From: Monosporascus cannonballus
Taxonomy: Eukaryota; Ascomycota; Sordariomycetes; Xylariales
Direction of reading: 5' to 3'
DNA: 64,000 nt
Assembly: GCA_004154925.1 (NCBI GenBank)
Contig: QJNS01000135.1
Coordinates: forward strand, 124,001-188,000
The notes under the pieces were generated by a model that was not told the DNA's origin, ran no database searches, and was given only the letters and a program-made list of their open reading frames with translations. The translations under genes were made by a program, and so were the position numbers. This document shows positions 12,654 to 26,366 of this stretch, in pieces. Positions within the stretch are counted from its first letter, which is position 1, and each line of letters starts with the position of its first letter.

Positions 12654-13773
12654 TTTTCGTTGCGGTAATTATTTATATAATTTTTTCGAAGGCCACTAAA
12701 TTTAAATAAATTAATATTCGATATTATATTATAATATCCGTTTTCAAAAGTTTTAGAAAAAATTCGAAAATTGTTGTTATAAAATTTTATTATAGAATTA
12801 ATTTAAAAGCAAAGATTTTAAAATTAAGAATTTTGAAACGAACTTTTCGGTTTCATTTTCGAAGATAATTTTATTCTTTTAAATGACTTGCGGTTCCGAA
12901 AATAATATTAATATTCTTTTTTATTATTTTTCGATATTATTTAAATATAATATATAATAAGTTAATATTCGACTTAATAAATTTTAACCATTTTGTATTT
13001 AATATTTTATAGCATATAATATTAACTTCGTAATTTTAATAAACTTTATGTTGTTAAAAACTTTACACAAAGTTAAATTCATGTATATTTTAAAAATATA
13101 TAAATAATTCTTAAAAAACGTATTAAAATATTTAACAATATAATAAATGTAACTTTTTATATATTCTTACGTACGATATCGATATACCTTTTTTCGATTA
13201 AAAGTCTTTCATTGGTTTCTACTAAATAGAAATTTAAAAAAAGTTTACGATTTTTCATATTAAAATTAACATAAATATCAAACAAAATAAACCTTCTTAA
13301 GGTATATTTAATAATAATATTATTAATTTATAAATTCATAAAAGCCTCTATTACAAAATTATTAAACCGGATTTAAAAACTTATAATATATTTTTATAAA
13401 TATTTAAATTTTTTATTATTATTGAAGCAGTCGCGAAATACGTTTATATATATTTTTCCGAATTTAAAATTTCCATTTTATTTATCGCAGTGAATATTTT
13501 CGTTAATATGCATTAAAGTTTTAAAAAAATTATAATAATACTTTAACTTAAAGCGGTTATTAGAATTATTGCCGCCGCTATTTCGGTTATTTAAAAAATA
13601 TACTTATTTATTTAAAAACCGTTTAATTTAAAACAACATCGAATATTTCTCGTAATAATTATTTTACGGTAATGTTTTAAATTTTCAGTAATTTTATATG
13701 ATTTCGAAACCCATTTACGAATTTTTATATAAATAATAATTTAATAAAAGTTTTATTTTTGAAAATAGCTTTT
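12654..13773. other. AT-rich RIP-type DNA, unassigned
   Basis: This continues the DNA interrupted by element B and precedes element C. It has the same TpA-rich, CpA-poor composition. I found no recognisable peptide, and I do not see LTR ends in it. Confidence 0.5.
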
Positions 13774-13778
13774 TTATT
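13774..13778. repeat. Target-site duplication of element C, left copy (TTATT)
   Basis: TTATT directly precedes the LTR start TGTAAAAGGC and recurs at 27940-27944 after the right LTR end CCCATCACA. Confidence 0.8.
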
Positions 13779-13965
13779 TGTAAAAGGCTTCACCTAAGTG
13801 GTTTACAATCAGTTACCAATAAGAGTTTATTTTTTAGCTGATGAGAAAAAAAGAGAAAATAAAAATACAGTTATATGGGTTCGCATATAAGGCGCTGGGT
13901 TAATGCTGCTTAATATCGGCGTTTATCCGGTGCTCCATAATAGGGCTTCATATAACCTTATTACA
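13779..13965 (-). repeat. 3' LTR of element C (187 bp)
   Basis: It aligns gap-free with 27753-27939, sharing CTTCACCTAAG near the left and TATCGGCGTTT and TCCGGTGCTC near the right end. Differences are mostly transitions. Confidence 0.88.
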
Positions 13966-16900
13966 TTACCTCCCATTTTTTCTAAAAAAACATTAATTTA
14001 TCGCAAAATTCATAATCGCGCTAATTTTTAACTTCTAATTAATCCGAAATTCGATAATTTATCGATTTTCGAATTAGGCCTAATTTAAGTAATTAATTAT
14101 AAGTTAATTATGCGCTAAATAAACCTATATACAAAAAAATGCTTATATTCTCACTTATTTTAACTTTTCTTAATAATAATAACTTAATTTCACAAATTAA
14201 AATTAATTAATATATATTATAATGTTTTTATACGTTATTCTATAATTATTAAAAAATTAATTAATATATTATTATATTACGCAAATACTTTATAAAAAAC
14301 GTTTTTATATTTTCGAGCCCATTTAATAAATCGGATTTTGCCAAAGTTTTTCGTACGTTACGTATTTACGTCGTTTTAAACTAATATCTTATCCGTATTT
14401 ATAATATGTCTTATTTTACTTATATAATTTGTTTTGTCCAAAACCTAAATGCGTTTTATATAAATTAACGAAATATATAATTTATTTATACGTTATGTAT
14501 TCTTTATTTTTAAAATGCTTATAAGCAAAAACAGTTTATTATTAGGCTTTTATTAATTATAATTCTAAATATCTTAAAATAATATTTTTTTATTTTTGTT
14601 AACATACTTTTTTATTATAATTCCCGTATAATTCGCGGATATTTCTAAATTTCGTTAAGCGGTTAACGCGTTGTACGAAATTATTTTTAATTACTATTAT
14701 CGCAATTTTAATAAATTTACTTTTTTTCGTATTTTTTATATTATGTTTTCGCCGTTAACCTTAGTTTAATAATTATCCGTATTTAAAAAAAGCGGGTATC
14801 GAAATTTTACGTTCGCGCTTTAAGTTTTCGTAGGTTATTCCTTCGGAAATAAATTTATACCTTGAATTTCTGGCTTATATATTATTTATACGTAAGTTAA
14901 GTTATCGATTTTACCGGTTTTTTGGCCCTACGTAATAAAAAACGTATAAGTATAAAAATAATAAATCCCGTTATATAAATTTTTTGATAATATTTTCGCG
15001 CTTTTTTACGTTATTTATTAATTTACGTTATAATTTAAATTAATAATTATTAATAATTATATTTTTAACGTTTTCGAAAACATCGTAATCGTAATTTAGA
15101 CGGTTAAAAAATTCGAGCTTTGCCAGAATTTAATATAAATAAAGCCAAATAATTACGCGCTTTAAATACGTAATTTTCGCATAATATTAATATTATAAAT
15201 TTCTAAAATAAATTATTAAAGTTTTAAATTTTTAAAAAATAATTAAATAATTTTGTAACCGGCGTACCATTTTTATAATTTGTAACTTTTTAGTATGCTT
15301 TATTCGTAAACAACGGAAATATTATTTTAACGTTTATTTACAAATTATTTAAAGTTATTCCTAAACGGTTTCTCTAAATGCTTTATATTATTTACGTACC
15401 TTCCGGCCGGTATTTCTAAATTAGACTTTTATTTATCTGCTTTCGAATAATACGCTAAATTTAAGGTCCGCTATTATTAATTATATTATCATATTTTTTA
15501 AATTATTATAAAGGCGCCCTATTTACAAAGTTTTTAATTAGTGTTTAAAACAATTTTATATAATTTAACTATTTTACCTGGATTTAACGTATAAAACCTT
15601 TTTTACTTTCTTAATTCAGACTTAAAAAATACTTTCGATCTTAAATTCCAGTTTATTATTTTTGTAAAAAAAATAATAAAAAGAGATTACGTATTTACAT
15701 TAATTTAGAACGGTAAACAATTTAGGTTTATATACTGTAATAAATTAACGTAAAAATAATTATAGATTTTTTAAAATATATTTAATTCGAAAACGTAAAA
15801 ATTAATTACTTTATTTATTTAATATCTGGCTTAAAATTACTTTAATTTTTTAACGGCCAAAAAATGGCGATATTTTTTAAAAATAATTAGGCTTTATCGT
15901 TAACTTTGTATTTTTCGACTGAAGAACGATATTTATTCGTTATTTTCTTTTCGGTTTACTAAGTTGTCGCTATTGCGGCTTAGGCAAATTTCGTATCTTT
16001 TTGCAATTTTCTAACGAAATTTTCCGTTTTTATACGTAAATTTTTCTTGGCTGCCAAATTGTTTTTTAGTTAAGGAATCGGGTTAACGTAATATTCGTAA
16101 AATAAAATAAAAATAATTTTGCCGAAATTATATTTTGGTTATTAATCGCAAATATCGCCCCTGGAAAAAACTTATTTTATTCCTGTTATAAATATTTTAC
16201 GAAAGTTTATAAATATATTAATATTTTTTTAATTAACCCTTTCCGTAATATTATCGATTTTTAGGTAATATACGGTAAAAAAAAGCTTATTTTATTTTTA
16301 TAAATTTATCAAATCTAGGCTAAAATTTCCTTATTTAATTAATTCCTTTATTACTTATAATAATTTTAATAAAAGTTATAAAATCTTTAATATATTTTTA
16401 CGAATATTACCATATATATTTTTACGTTCATCGTACATATCGCTTTTAAAATTATTATTTTAAGTAATTAATTCATTATGATTATTAAAAAATATAAATC
16501 GTATTTAAAAATGGTTAATAAATTAATTATAAAATCGATTAATAATTCGTTTTAAAATCGTTCGAGAATTCAAAATAATTTTAATAATTTTTTGCGTATT
16601 TTTCTAGACGTTTTTATAGTCGTATACGTCGTAATTTCTATAAAAATATTTTATTATATAATATATATCCGGCCAGAAAAAGCTTTTCGAAAATATTATC
16701 ATCGTAAGCTTTTTACTTAAGTAATTTATTATATAAAAATCGTAAATATTCTGTATTAAAGCCGTTTTAAACGATTCCTAATTTAAAATTTAAAAACGTT
16801 TCCGAAATTAAGAAAAACTTTTAACGTCCAAAATATATTCCGAAATTAATATCAATAACTTTAATTTCGCAAAGAAATTACGTTCCTTTTTTATAATAAT

Positions 16901-17795
16901 TTTAATAATATAATTATAATTTTTATTATATTTTAATATTACATTTTAAAATACCTAAAAGCTTTCGTAATATTAAAATATTTGCATTTTTGAAAATAAG
17001 TTATCGTTTTTAATTTTGATATAATTAATTATTATTATATTTTGAATACATTTCTAACGTTTTGTAAATAATATAAATAATTATTTATTGCTTATTAATT
17101 AAACTTTTCGTACTGTTTTTTAATTATTATCTTTTCCTATAAATATATTTTATTCTTTATGCAAAAATTTATCGGCCTTAATATTTAAACGGCCGATATA
17201 AAATTCGAAATAAAAATTAAAACGAAATAATTCCTCTAATTACTTTACCTAACGTCCATTTAACGTTTTAATTATTATAAAATATTTTAAATTTTTGTAA
17301 TTAATAATAATTTTAAACGGGGCTATTACGTTATATAATTCCATATCTTATATTTTTAAATAACTTATTATCGTTAAAAATATTTTATTATATATTGTGT
17401 AATAAACTTTAATAAAATTTAATTTCTTAAAATAATAAATAATCAAATGTAATATTCCCAGTTTATTAATTTCAATTAAGCAACTTCCGTATATTACCTT
17501 TCAATAATTTACTTTTAATATTATAAATTTTTCAAAATTTTAATATATTAAAATCGGTTCCGTTATAAAAACGCTTTTAAAATATTCGAACGTTATTTTT
17601 TTCCTTCAATAAAATAAAATTGTTTTCCGGATTAAAGCTATTAGCGGTACCGATATATTCGCATAATAAGTTATAAAGTTATAATAAAAATTTACGAACT
17701 CCAAAAAGTTTCGGATTCTTTTAAACGTTTTAAGAACTTTCTATTTTTTAATCGTATATAACTTTTTAGGGTTCATTCGTATCTCTTTCCTGGCA
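13966..17795 (-). pseudogene. Left internal part of element C (3' half of pol expected)
   Basis: This is AT-rich decayed sequence between the C 3' LTR and the nested element D. Because the reverse transcriptase of C lies on - at 24.8 kb, this part should hold RNase H/integrase. I could not pick out convincing motifs through the mutations. Confidence 0.5.
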
Positions 17796-17800
17796 TTTAT
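17796..17800. repeat. Target-site duplication of element D, left copy (TTTAT)
   Basis: TTTAT directly precedes TGTGACGAAC, and an identical 5 bp follows the right LTR at 24672-24676. Confidence 0.85.
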
Positions 17801-18173
17801 TGTGACGAACTAGGGGGTTTAACCAACTATTAAACCTTAGTCGTACGGGTTTATGTTGGCAAGAGTATTGTAGGAATCTAAATAATAAATACAGTAATTA
17901 TATTACGTCTCGTAACTCCAAGGGTACCTTAGGTAACGATATTATATTGCAAGCTAAAACTATTTAAATTATGGAAATAACAAACGTATATATTTTAATT
18001 TTTTTATTATTATTTATTTTTGTTCAGTAAAACCTTATTAAACGGTTGCTTAGTGCTATTTAATTGCGCTTAGCTGAAACCCGCTGAGCACTAATTACGT
18101 AACCTTGAGTTAACGTAATTTCGTGATCTTAGCTGAACCGTTTTCGTAGGCCTAGCTGGTTTAGATAGTAATA
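17801..18173 (-). repeat. 3' LTR of element D (373 bp)
   Basis: It is the same length as 24299-24671 and aligns gap-free at the parts checked: TTAAACCTTAGTC near the left, TCAGCTGAAC-like and GCTGGTTTAGAT near the right. It starts TGTGACGAAC and ends AGTAATA, with the CA terminus changed to TA. Confidence 0.9.
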
Positions 18174-18267
18174 CGATCTTTTTTCTTCCCCAATTTTGCC
18201 CTTAAGATTTTTTCTTTTTTTAACTAAGCCTTTTTTTCCTTAAGATATTAGCCCGTATTATTAAAAA

Positions 18268-18846
18268 TTGTCGTTAGATTTTTTTTCGTTTATCGCGCGA
18301 CGTCAAAATCTGCCTCTTATTTTTGACGATTTTAGTTTTGAAGTTAGGCCGTATTCCTTATGTTTTTTTAAAGGCTGGAAATGCAAAATAATAAAGAACG
18401 TTTTTAAATACAAGATATACGTTAAACGTAAATTTTTTGTGATAGCAATGGCGTTTTTCTATTTTTTTTAAAAAAAATATTCGTGCCGAAAATTAACGTT
18501 TAAAATGTAAAAAAGTGTTTGCAAAAAAACGTTTCTTAAAATTGCAAAAACGTTATTAGCAAGAAATAAATAAGGCTATTATGCGGTTAATTCGTTTTCG
18601 AAAACAGAAAGCGTTTTTTCGTTTAAAAAAGTTAAAATAATACAGTAAGAACTGCAGTTGCTGGAAGAACGGGAAAAGTAGGAACGTTAAGAATAGATTA
18701 ACGCCGAGGTTTTTTTAACCGTTTTAGCTCCTTTTCTTAAGCTGCCTGGCGTTATTTAATTGCTAGAAAACGTCGATTAGGACATAATTATCTTTAGTAG
18801 TTTTGTCGTTATTGGTAAAAGTTCTTTAGCAGACGCTAGGCGCTAA
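18268..18846 (+). pseudogene. Antisense accessory ORF of element D (Cys-motif plus coiled-coil protein remnant)
   Basis: On the strand opposite pol, adjacent to the 3' LTR, the first frame (18268-18471) is open for 67 codons and contains a CFFKGWKC block followed by KYKIYVKRK. The two Tyr there are TAC, one G-to-A step from TGC Cys, giving a C..C / C..C zinc-binding-like pattern. After frame changes comes MRLIRFRKQKAFF (18581 on) and then ELQLLEEREK, INAEVFLTVLAPFLKLPG, ending with TAA at 18844-18846. Internal stops there are TAG/TAA where Gln is likely. The basic coiled-coil part resembles that of element A. The ORF end abuts the convergent pol end. Function unknown. Confidence 0.5.
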
Positions 18847-18849
18847 TAA

Positions 18850-21800
18850 GGTTTTTGGCGGGTTTTTAGATGTTTTCGAAATCCGGGTATTTTTTTTAAT
18901 TTAATTAAGTATCGGGTAAATCCGTTTTAATTTCGCATATCGAGGATTTTCTTTATTTCGTATCCTTATTTGTTTTTTATTTTTATATTGTTTTATGCCA
19001 TATGCAGTTTAATTATATTTATTATTAAATAGAATAAAGAAATATAAAAAATTAGATAAAATTTGACTTTTGGTGGAAATTTTAATTAGTAATTATTTTT
19101 CAAGATTTTTTTAGCGATTTTATATAGACCGATATATTTGAAATCGAGTTTTTTGTTGGGTGATTTTATTTAAATATTTTTAATAACGAGGAAAATTGTT
19201 TCCCCTTTTTCGAAAGTTAGTTTTTTTAACTCTTTTAGTTATAATATTTATTTATTTGATTTCGTACGAATTCCAGTTTTGTTTTTATTTTCTAATATAA
19301 TTATTGTAATTTTTTAACGTAAGAACTATTTTCGATATTAATTGGACCGTTATTACGTACTTTTTTATAAATTTTAAATTAAAATTAAAATTTATAGTTA
19401 TTAATATTTTTTTAATATTTTTATAATAACTGGTATTATAGGCCAATAACGTAATTGGTAATTTGTAACCTAATTACTTTATTTATATTTAATATAATAT
19501 TATAAGTAAAGGTTTAAGATTTAATTCATTCGTTTTATTTATCTATTTATTTAAGGTTTAAATACGTTAAATAATTTGTAATTTTGGCCGATTTATATTA
19601 TTAGGTTTTGTTAAAATTTTGATATAAATATTAATCTTTTATTTAAGATAATTTCTATAGGTAATCCCTATATGCTAAAGATATATTTAAAAAAATTGTA
19701 TACTATTTGTTCGGCGTTTATATCTTTATAATATAGTAAAAAATAAGAAACTTTCGTAAATCGATCGACGATTACGAAAATACTATCGTAATATATTGCT
19801 ATATCTGGATTTTCTAATATAAAAAATTTAATAATAAAATCGAATATAATTAAATATTATAGTTATTTTACAATTAATAATAGCTATAATTTTCGGTATA
19901 GCTTATGTCGTCGAGCTTTTGCTTTGGCATAAATAACATATTGCAGTATTACTTTTTGTACTGTTATTTTTATTTTAGGAAAGAAATATGTACGTTAAAG
20001 CCGTTGTAAAGTTTTGTGAATTTCTAGATATCCATATAATTGATATTTATGTATTTTTTATACTAGATCCTTTTGCTATTTTTTGGAATTTATATTTTGT
20101 TTATTTTTTGGTTTTCTAAGAAATTATTATTATACTATTAGATTTTCTGATATATATCGTAATGTATTATTTTAATTGTTACAATTTATCGTAAGCGTAA
20201 ATATCCTTTTATAATGGTATCGAAAATTATATAATTAATTTTAACTAATTTTTTTAAGGTTTGGTTACCTGTTTAAAGTATTTACTTTGTCATTTTTTGA
20301 GTTTTTCCTATAGATAATAGCGAAATCAAAGTGTGTCAATTTTGTTGCGTATTTTAATTATCGTTCTGTAAGTTTATTGATCGTGGTAAATCGGGTAAGA
20401 TTTTAATAACCTATATAAACCTTAATTTGATATAAATTTTCCTTTAAAAAGTACCTAAATTTTCGAAATGCCATAATAATGGCTATAAATGTTTTATCTG
20501 GAATACCGTAATTAAGTTTGGTTTTTTTTAATTTGTACGAAAAAAAATATAATAAAGTATAATTTGCCTTAATTATTTTATTATCCGATTATTACGTTTA
20601 ATACGTAATCCGAAATATCGGTTTTTAGTTTAACGAGGCGGTTTCGATCGTACATAATTAATATTAATTTATTAATAACCGTATTTTTAATATTTTGAAA
20701 ATCTTTTTTAATATATAAAGTTTATTTGAATTATTGTTTCGTAAAATTTATTAGGGGTATAATTTTTTTTCTAAAGTTTGGAATAAACTTTTTATAATAG
20801 TGGGCGAATTTAAAGAATATTTATACCTTTTTAATTATCGTTAACGTTTGTCATTTTGTGATTATAGCGATTTTCTTAGGGTTTATCCTGATATATCCTG
20901 GGCTAATAATATGTTTCAAATAATTTATTTATTGCTTATAAACCTGATTTTTTTTCGCGTTAATAAATAACTTTACGTCCTATAAAGCTTCAAAAACTTT
21001 ATGAACGTATTTTGCATATATTTTTTCCGTTGTCGAAAAAATAAAAGTGTCGTCGAAGTAGCATATAACGAAAATATCGAGATATTTTCGGAATATATAA
21101 TTTATTATCCGTTAAAAGGTTATTAGTACGTTTGTAAGTTTTATTAACGTAATTAAATATTTAAATAATCCGTATTTCGTTTTGAAGGTTATTTTTTATT
21201 CGTATCTTTTTTAATCCTAATAAAGTTGTATTTATTTTTGAGATCGAATACTATAAATTATTTGATTTCGTAAAATCGGTTTTTTATTTCTGTAATTAGG
21301 GATAATGGTATTCGATTTTTAATAATAACGTCGTTTAATTGTCAATAATTAATTATAAGTTGTAATTTTTTATTTCTTTTAAGTACAAAGAATATTGGAT
21401 ATTTTGTTAATAATTTTAAAAATTGAATTTATTTTTTATAACCGATTTTCTAGGTATTTTTTAAAAGTACGTAATTCGTTTCCGTTAAGGTTATAAATGG
21501 GGTAAAATTTCGTCGAAGCTTCTTTTTTAAGGATTATCTTATAATTTTATTCGTTATATTTTAGTAATTTCGTATCGAGCTTTTTTTTTAAAAAGTTATT
21601 TATATTTATAATATTGTAATAATATATTAATTATATTTTCTAATTTTTGGAGTTGCTGCTTTTATTATTCTAGATCGTTATTTAATTATTTTAATTTCGT
21701 TTTAATAATAATAACGATACGTTATATTTTTTAGTATTTATATTTTTTTATATTTTGTCTCTATAGGTAGTAAGGTTTCTGTCGTATGTTTATGTTTGTA

Positions 21801-24298
21801 TTTGTTATTATTATCGATCGAATATTAAGATTTTAATTTCTTTTCGTTTATTAATAAGGAATAAAATAAACTTTTTCTGGCAAGGTTTTCCGTTAATTAA
21901 AATTCCGTATTAACGTATTTATAGTAATCCTAAGATTATATCGTAATTCTTAAGTAAAATAATATCGAAATTAACCGTTCGATATTATCCTTAGATAAAA
22001 GTTTCGAGGTAATTAATTTTGCGTATAATTTTCCCGTTATCGTAAACGAATTCCTAACTTCCGATATTTGTCGTTGTATAAGGTTTTAATTTGTATTTCC
22101 ATAGCAGTTTAAGTTTATTAACTATATCCGGTATAATGTAATTCTCGCCCAAAGCTTTGTAATCTATTATTGCGGTATACCAATATATTTTAATTTGTAT
22201 TTCCAAAGTAATAAGGTTATTAACGTTTTTTATCGTCGCGATTAAAACCCTTTTCGGGAATTCCTTTCTAATTCCGCTGGGTTTCGTTATTTTGCGGCTT
22301 TTTTATAAGTAACCTTTTTCTTTTAATTTTTGTTCGAATTTGTCGAATTTATTTTTTTGCGTTTTTTCGTTTAATACGTTAAGTTGCTATATTTATTATT
22401 ATTGCCGGCGTATTTTTCCTTCGAGCTGTATTAGCTGTTCTTAGTTTTGCGGCAGTTTTTTTCCTTATCGAATAAATTATTTTTTTATATTTGCGATTGT
22501 ATTTTATAATACGTTATTTTAACTGTCATTCCAGATATTTCCTTTAAATTAACGTATTTCTTCCTTGATAACCTTTTTTTGGGAATCTGTAATAAATGTT
22601 AATAGAAAACGGAAATCCGTAATAATTTTTTAGCAGTATTTTTCCATTGTACGCTGGATTAATTTTTTTTTCGTTTGGTAATTATATTATCTATAGTGAT
22701 AAAATGGGTTTTCCTACGTATATTGTTTTTTTTCGAGCTAGCTTTTTATTTCGGCTAGCCGCTAGATATTTTCTGGAGTTATAATTCGAAGTTATTAATA
22801 TTATTGTTTGTCGTTTTTGTTATTTCCGGTACGATTTGGAAAATCGAATCACTTGTAATATATGCGGGTAATTCGTACGTAAAAATGTTGTTTTTATTTT
22901 TTGTAATCGGGATATTTTCGTCGTCGACAATATATGGCGTGTATTTTGCCGTATCGATCAGGGGTTCCGGGACAAAGTTCCTCTGTTTAATTCTGATATT
23001 TACGTAATTATTTTTGTAATGTTTTTTTGTTATGTTCGCGATATTTGTTAAGCCAGCTTTTTAGTTTTTCGTATTTTTTGTTAAACTTTTCGTTATAGAG
23101 GACCTGGTACATATTTAGGCTAAATTATGTTAATGGATTTGTTTTTGTCCTTTTACTTTTCTCTGGATTATCTCTTAGGTATAGGTTTTCAGTTATTTTA
23201 ATGGGGTTTTTTAGGTGCCTTGTTTTACGCTGTTTTGTGTCTTATTTTGTTGCAATTGTAATATTTGATCTGGCTCCAGTCCTTTTTATAAGTGGCTTTT
23301 AGTTCCATAAGTCCAGGTTCCGTACCGTAGGAAGTGTTATTACGTCGAAAAGCGTTAGTATTGGCCATATATCGGGGTTTGCTATTATTTTTTCCTTTGG
23401 TGCCCCTAGTTCGTTATGCGTGTTGTCGATCGTTAATTTTAACTGCCATAATACTGTAATCCAATAGATAATTAGGCCGATTAAGTTTGAAAAATTCCTT
23501 TTGTATTTTTTTTCAGGCCGTCGAAAAACCTAGTTATTAATACTTTTTATTTTTAATTTAGCTTAGTTGCTGATTAAATTCACGTATTGCCGTAACTGGA
23601 TATCAATCCTCTGTAACGTAATTATTAAATTTATATTTCGGTTTTTATCTTTTTATATATTATTTTAAAAATTTTCGTTAATATTTGTTCGAATTATTCA
23701 TAATCGCTATAAATTTGCATTATTTTTGAGTTTCGTTTTTCGATTAGTAAGGTAACGTATTTTTATGGCGAGCTTAAACCAAATAGCCGTATTTCCGATA
23801 AGTTGTCCGATTACGAATTTAATTCGTACAGTGAGCGTAATAAGTTAAATAAGAAAAGAACCCAAGTATATTCGGTACTAAATTAAAAATAATTATAGCT
23901 TGGTCGAGGTTTTATCGAAAAGTCTTGGCTTAGAAAGCTTAAGAACCTTTCCTGATTTCTTGGTAAAATTTAGCTAAATAATTTGGTTTATTCGAGGAGG
24001 TTTTCTAGTTTTAGACGCTTTTCTCTTTTCTTTAAGCTCTTTATAGGCAGCTTAAAAAAACGTCATAAAATTATTATTATTATTTTTAAGCTGGAGGATC
24101 CGTTTATTTATAACATCTAGATGTCGTAGAATTTTTTCGCGAAAAAGGCAAGGCTTTTTCTTTTTTTTCGGATTCCATTTTAGTATCCGAGTAATTAAAG
24201 ATTTGGTAAGTGAGCTGTTTGGGCTGTTTGCTAATAGATATAACGTTAATCGATATTGCTTAAAGTTTAACGGTATTACTGAATAACAACTTATAACG
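18850..24298 (-). pseudogene. Decayed gag-pol of element D
   Basis: Landmarks on the - strand from high to low coordinates: a segment near 22030-22080 matches the protease-region peptide of element A. Reverse transcriptase around 21000-21100 reads DIFVICYFDDTFIFSTTEK, with the YFDD box at 21049-21060 intact. The integrase C-terminal HPQTDGQTERMN-type block lies at about 19505-19560, with P, K-R-M-N still legible. A chromodomain-like tail with KKYPDFENI and KPAKNL lies at about 18850-18895. Stops interrupt every domain. Gag should lie at 23-24.2 kb but is not clearly readable. Confidence 0.78.
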
Positions 24299-24671
24299 TA
24301 TAACGAACTAAGAGGTTTAACTAATTATTAAACCTTAGTCATACGGGCTTATGTTGGCAGGAATATCGTGGAAATCTGAATAATAAATACAGTAATCGTA
24401 CTACGTTTTGTAATTCCAAAGGTACCTTAAATAACGATATTATATTACAAATTGAAGTTATCTAAACTATGAAAATAATAAGCACATATATCTTGATTTT
24501 TTTATTACTGTTTATTTCTGTTTAGTAAAACCTTACTGAGCGGTTACTTAGTGTTGCTTAGTTACGTTTCGCTGAGACCCGCTGACCATTGATCACGTGA
24601 CCTTGAGTTAGCGTAACTTCGTGATCTTGGCTGAACCGTTTTCGCAGGCCCAGCTGGCTTAGATCGTAACA
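24299..24671 (-). repeat. 5' LTR of element D (373 bp)
   Basis: This is the partner of 17801-18173 with equal length. It keeps the CA end (GATCGTAACA) and has a mutated left end (TATAACGAAC). It retains more CpA/TpG than the interior of the element, for example around GATCACGTGACC. Confidence 0.9.
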
Positions 24672-24676
24672 TTTAT
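24672..24676. repeat. Target-site duplication of element D, right copy (TTTAT)
   Basis: This is an exact copy of 17796-17800, immediately after the LTR end. Confidence 0.85.
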
Positions 24677-26361
24677 AATAAATCTAAAATATTTTATTAT
24701 TTTTACAGTAAATTCGCATTTAAAAATATCTATATTTAAACCCATTTTCTTAAACGGCTTAAAACCTTCTTTATTTTTTACATATAATTCTCCCTAGATC
24801 CGGAAAAAAAATAAGGATATTATCCATATACGCTAAATAAAAAACGTCGAAATACTTCTTTAAAACCCCGTTAACGTATCGTTAAAAAGTTACGGAAGCT
24901 CTATATAAACCGAACGGTATTACCAGCTATTTATATAAGCCGAAATGCGTTCGAAATACCGTTTTTTATTTATTTCTCTCCTTAATCCTAATTTTATAAA
25001 ACGTTATTCGGACGTTTATTTTCGTAAATTATTTAACATAAAAAAATAATTTTTAAATTTCGGAAATAAAGAATAAAAAAAAACGGTTTTTTTCGGTTAT
25101 TATATTTAATTCCCGATAATCGCAATAAAAACGCAACCTTTTTCCGGGTTTTTTTACAAATATAACTGGAACTCTTATAAACAAATTATTTACGTAAATA
25201 TACCTTTTATTTAAAAACTTCGTTAAAGTTTACCTTAAAATTAATAATTTGTCCTTAATTATATTATATAAAAGCCTTTATAATATCAACATCTTTTTTC
25301 TTATTTCGTTTTTACGCAATAAAATCGCATAATCTATTCCGGGGCGGGGTAAGAATAAAGTGTTACCTAATTTTTTGTCGAACAATTTCCGCAACGCTTT
25401 TAATTTAAACGGAAGTTTTTTGTTAACCTCCATTTTTTCTTAAACTTTAACGCCTTATTAATATCTGCCAAAATAACTAAAAATAATTAAACTTCTTATT
25501 TGGTCTCTTTAATTTTTTTTTATTTTCCGAAATTCCGCCCCGAAAACGACAATTAAAATTCTTTTCGCTTCGCAAATTATTCGTACGTTACTTTCTTAAA
25601 TCTCGTATTTTTTTTCGTAAACCCTTATATAACTTATTATACTTACCGTCAAAAAATATTTTTGCGTTACATATACAACGTTATAACGTTCTATCCAAAA
25701 TTTCTTTAAAATTAAAAGGTAATTAAGATTATTAATAATATATACGAATATCTTAACTTTAAAGCCGTTAATATCTATTTCTATATATATTATTTTCTTA
25801 ATTTCTATTTACCGTTATCGGCTTTTTTTCGAGCTTTTTTAATTTGCATAATTTTATTAAAATATATAGTAATCGTAAATATTTTACGAACGTTTCGTTT
25901 ATTACGACAAAATATTTATATCCTTAATTAACAAAAATCTCCATAAAGTCTTTTTTAATTAATATATATATCGATGATAAATGAAATACCGTCTATATTT
26001 TGCTTTGCGATTTTTATCTCGGCTTAAGTTACTTTTTGTTCCTAAACGCGCTAATATTTAAAAGTTATTCTTTTCCTTTTTCGTTTTTAAATACCGACTC
26101 TTCTTTTTTATGCGTTTTTAACGAATTAATCCTTTTTTGCGGTTTTTTTGCTAGTAAAAACAGGTAATAATTCGCCCTGTAATTAAAATATTTATAGCGT
26201 AAATAAAGGCCTTTTGCTTTACGGACGTTCCGTTTTTTTCTTTTAAATTACCTATCGCGTATATTATTTCGGCGTTAAAGGTAAAATTTAAAGTCCTTAT
26301 TTTTGCCGTCTTATTGCCAAAACATCCGTTATGCTTATGTCGTTATCTAGGTTACTTCTTG

Positions 26362-26366
26362 CTTAG
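26362..26366. repeat. Target-site duplication of solo LTR E, left copy (CTTAG)
   Basis: CTTAG directly precedes TGTAACGAAC and is repeated at 26788-26792. Confidence 0.85.

Larger units (their letters stand above)
17801..24671 (-). mobile_element. Element D: full-length RIP-degraded Ty3/gypsy chromovirus nested in element C, 6871 bp
   Basis: Two 373-bp LTRs (17801-18173 and 24299-24671) are flanked by the 5-bp TSD TTTAT (17796-17800 and 24672-24676). The ends are TG (left LTR) and CA (right LTR); the inner ends carry RIP-type transitions. Pol runs on - with a reverse transcriptase box still reading YFDD, so D is less mutated at that site than A, B or C. Peptides around the protease/RT junction and integrase match element A, so both are copies of one family. 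An additional ORF on + lies next to the 3' LTR. Confidence 0.93.

Noticed and set aside
22804..23007. 67-codon hydrophobic + strand frame inside element D
   Set aside because: Shadow of the opposite-strand pol region; composition effect only.
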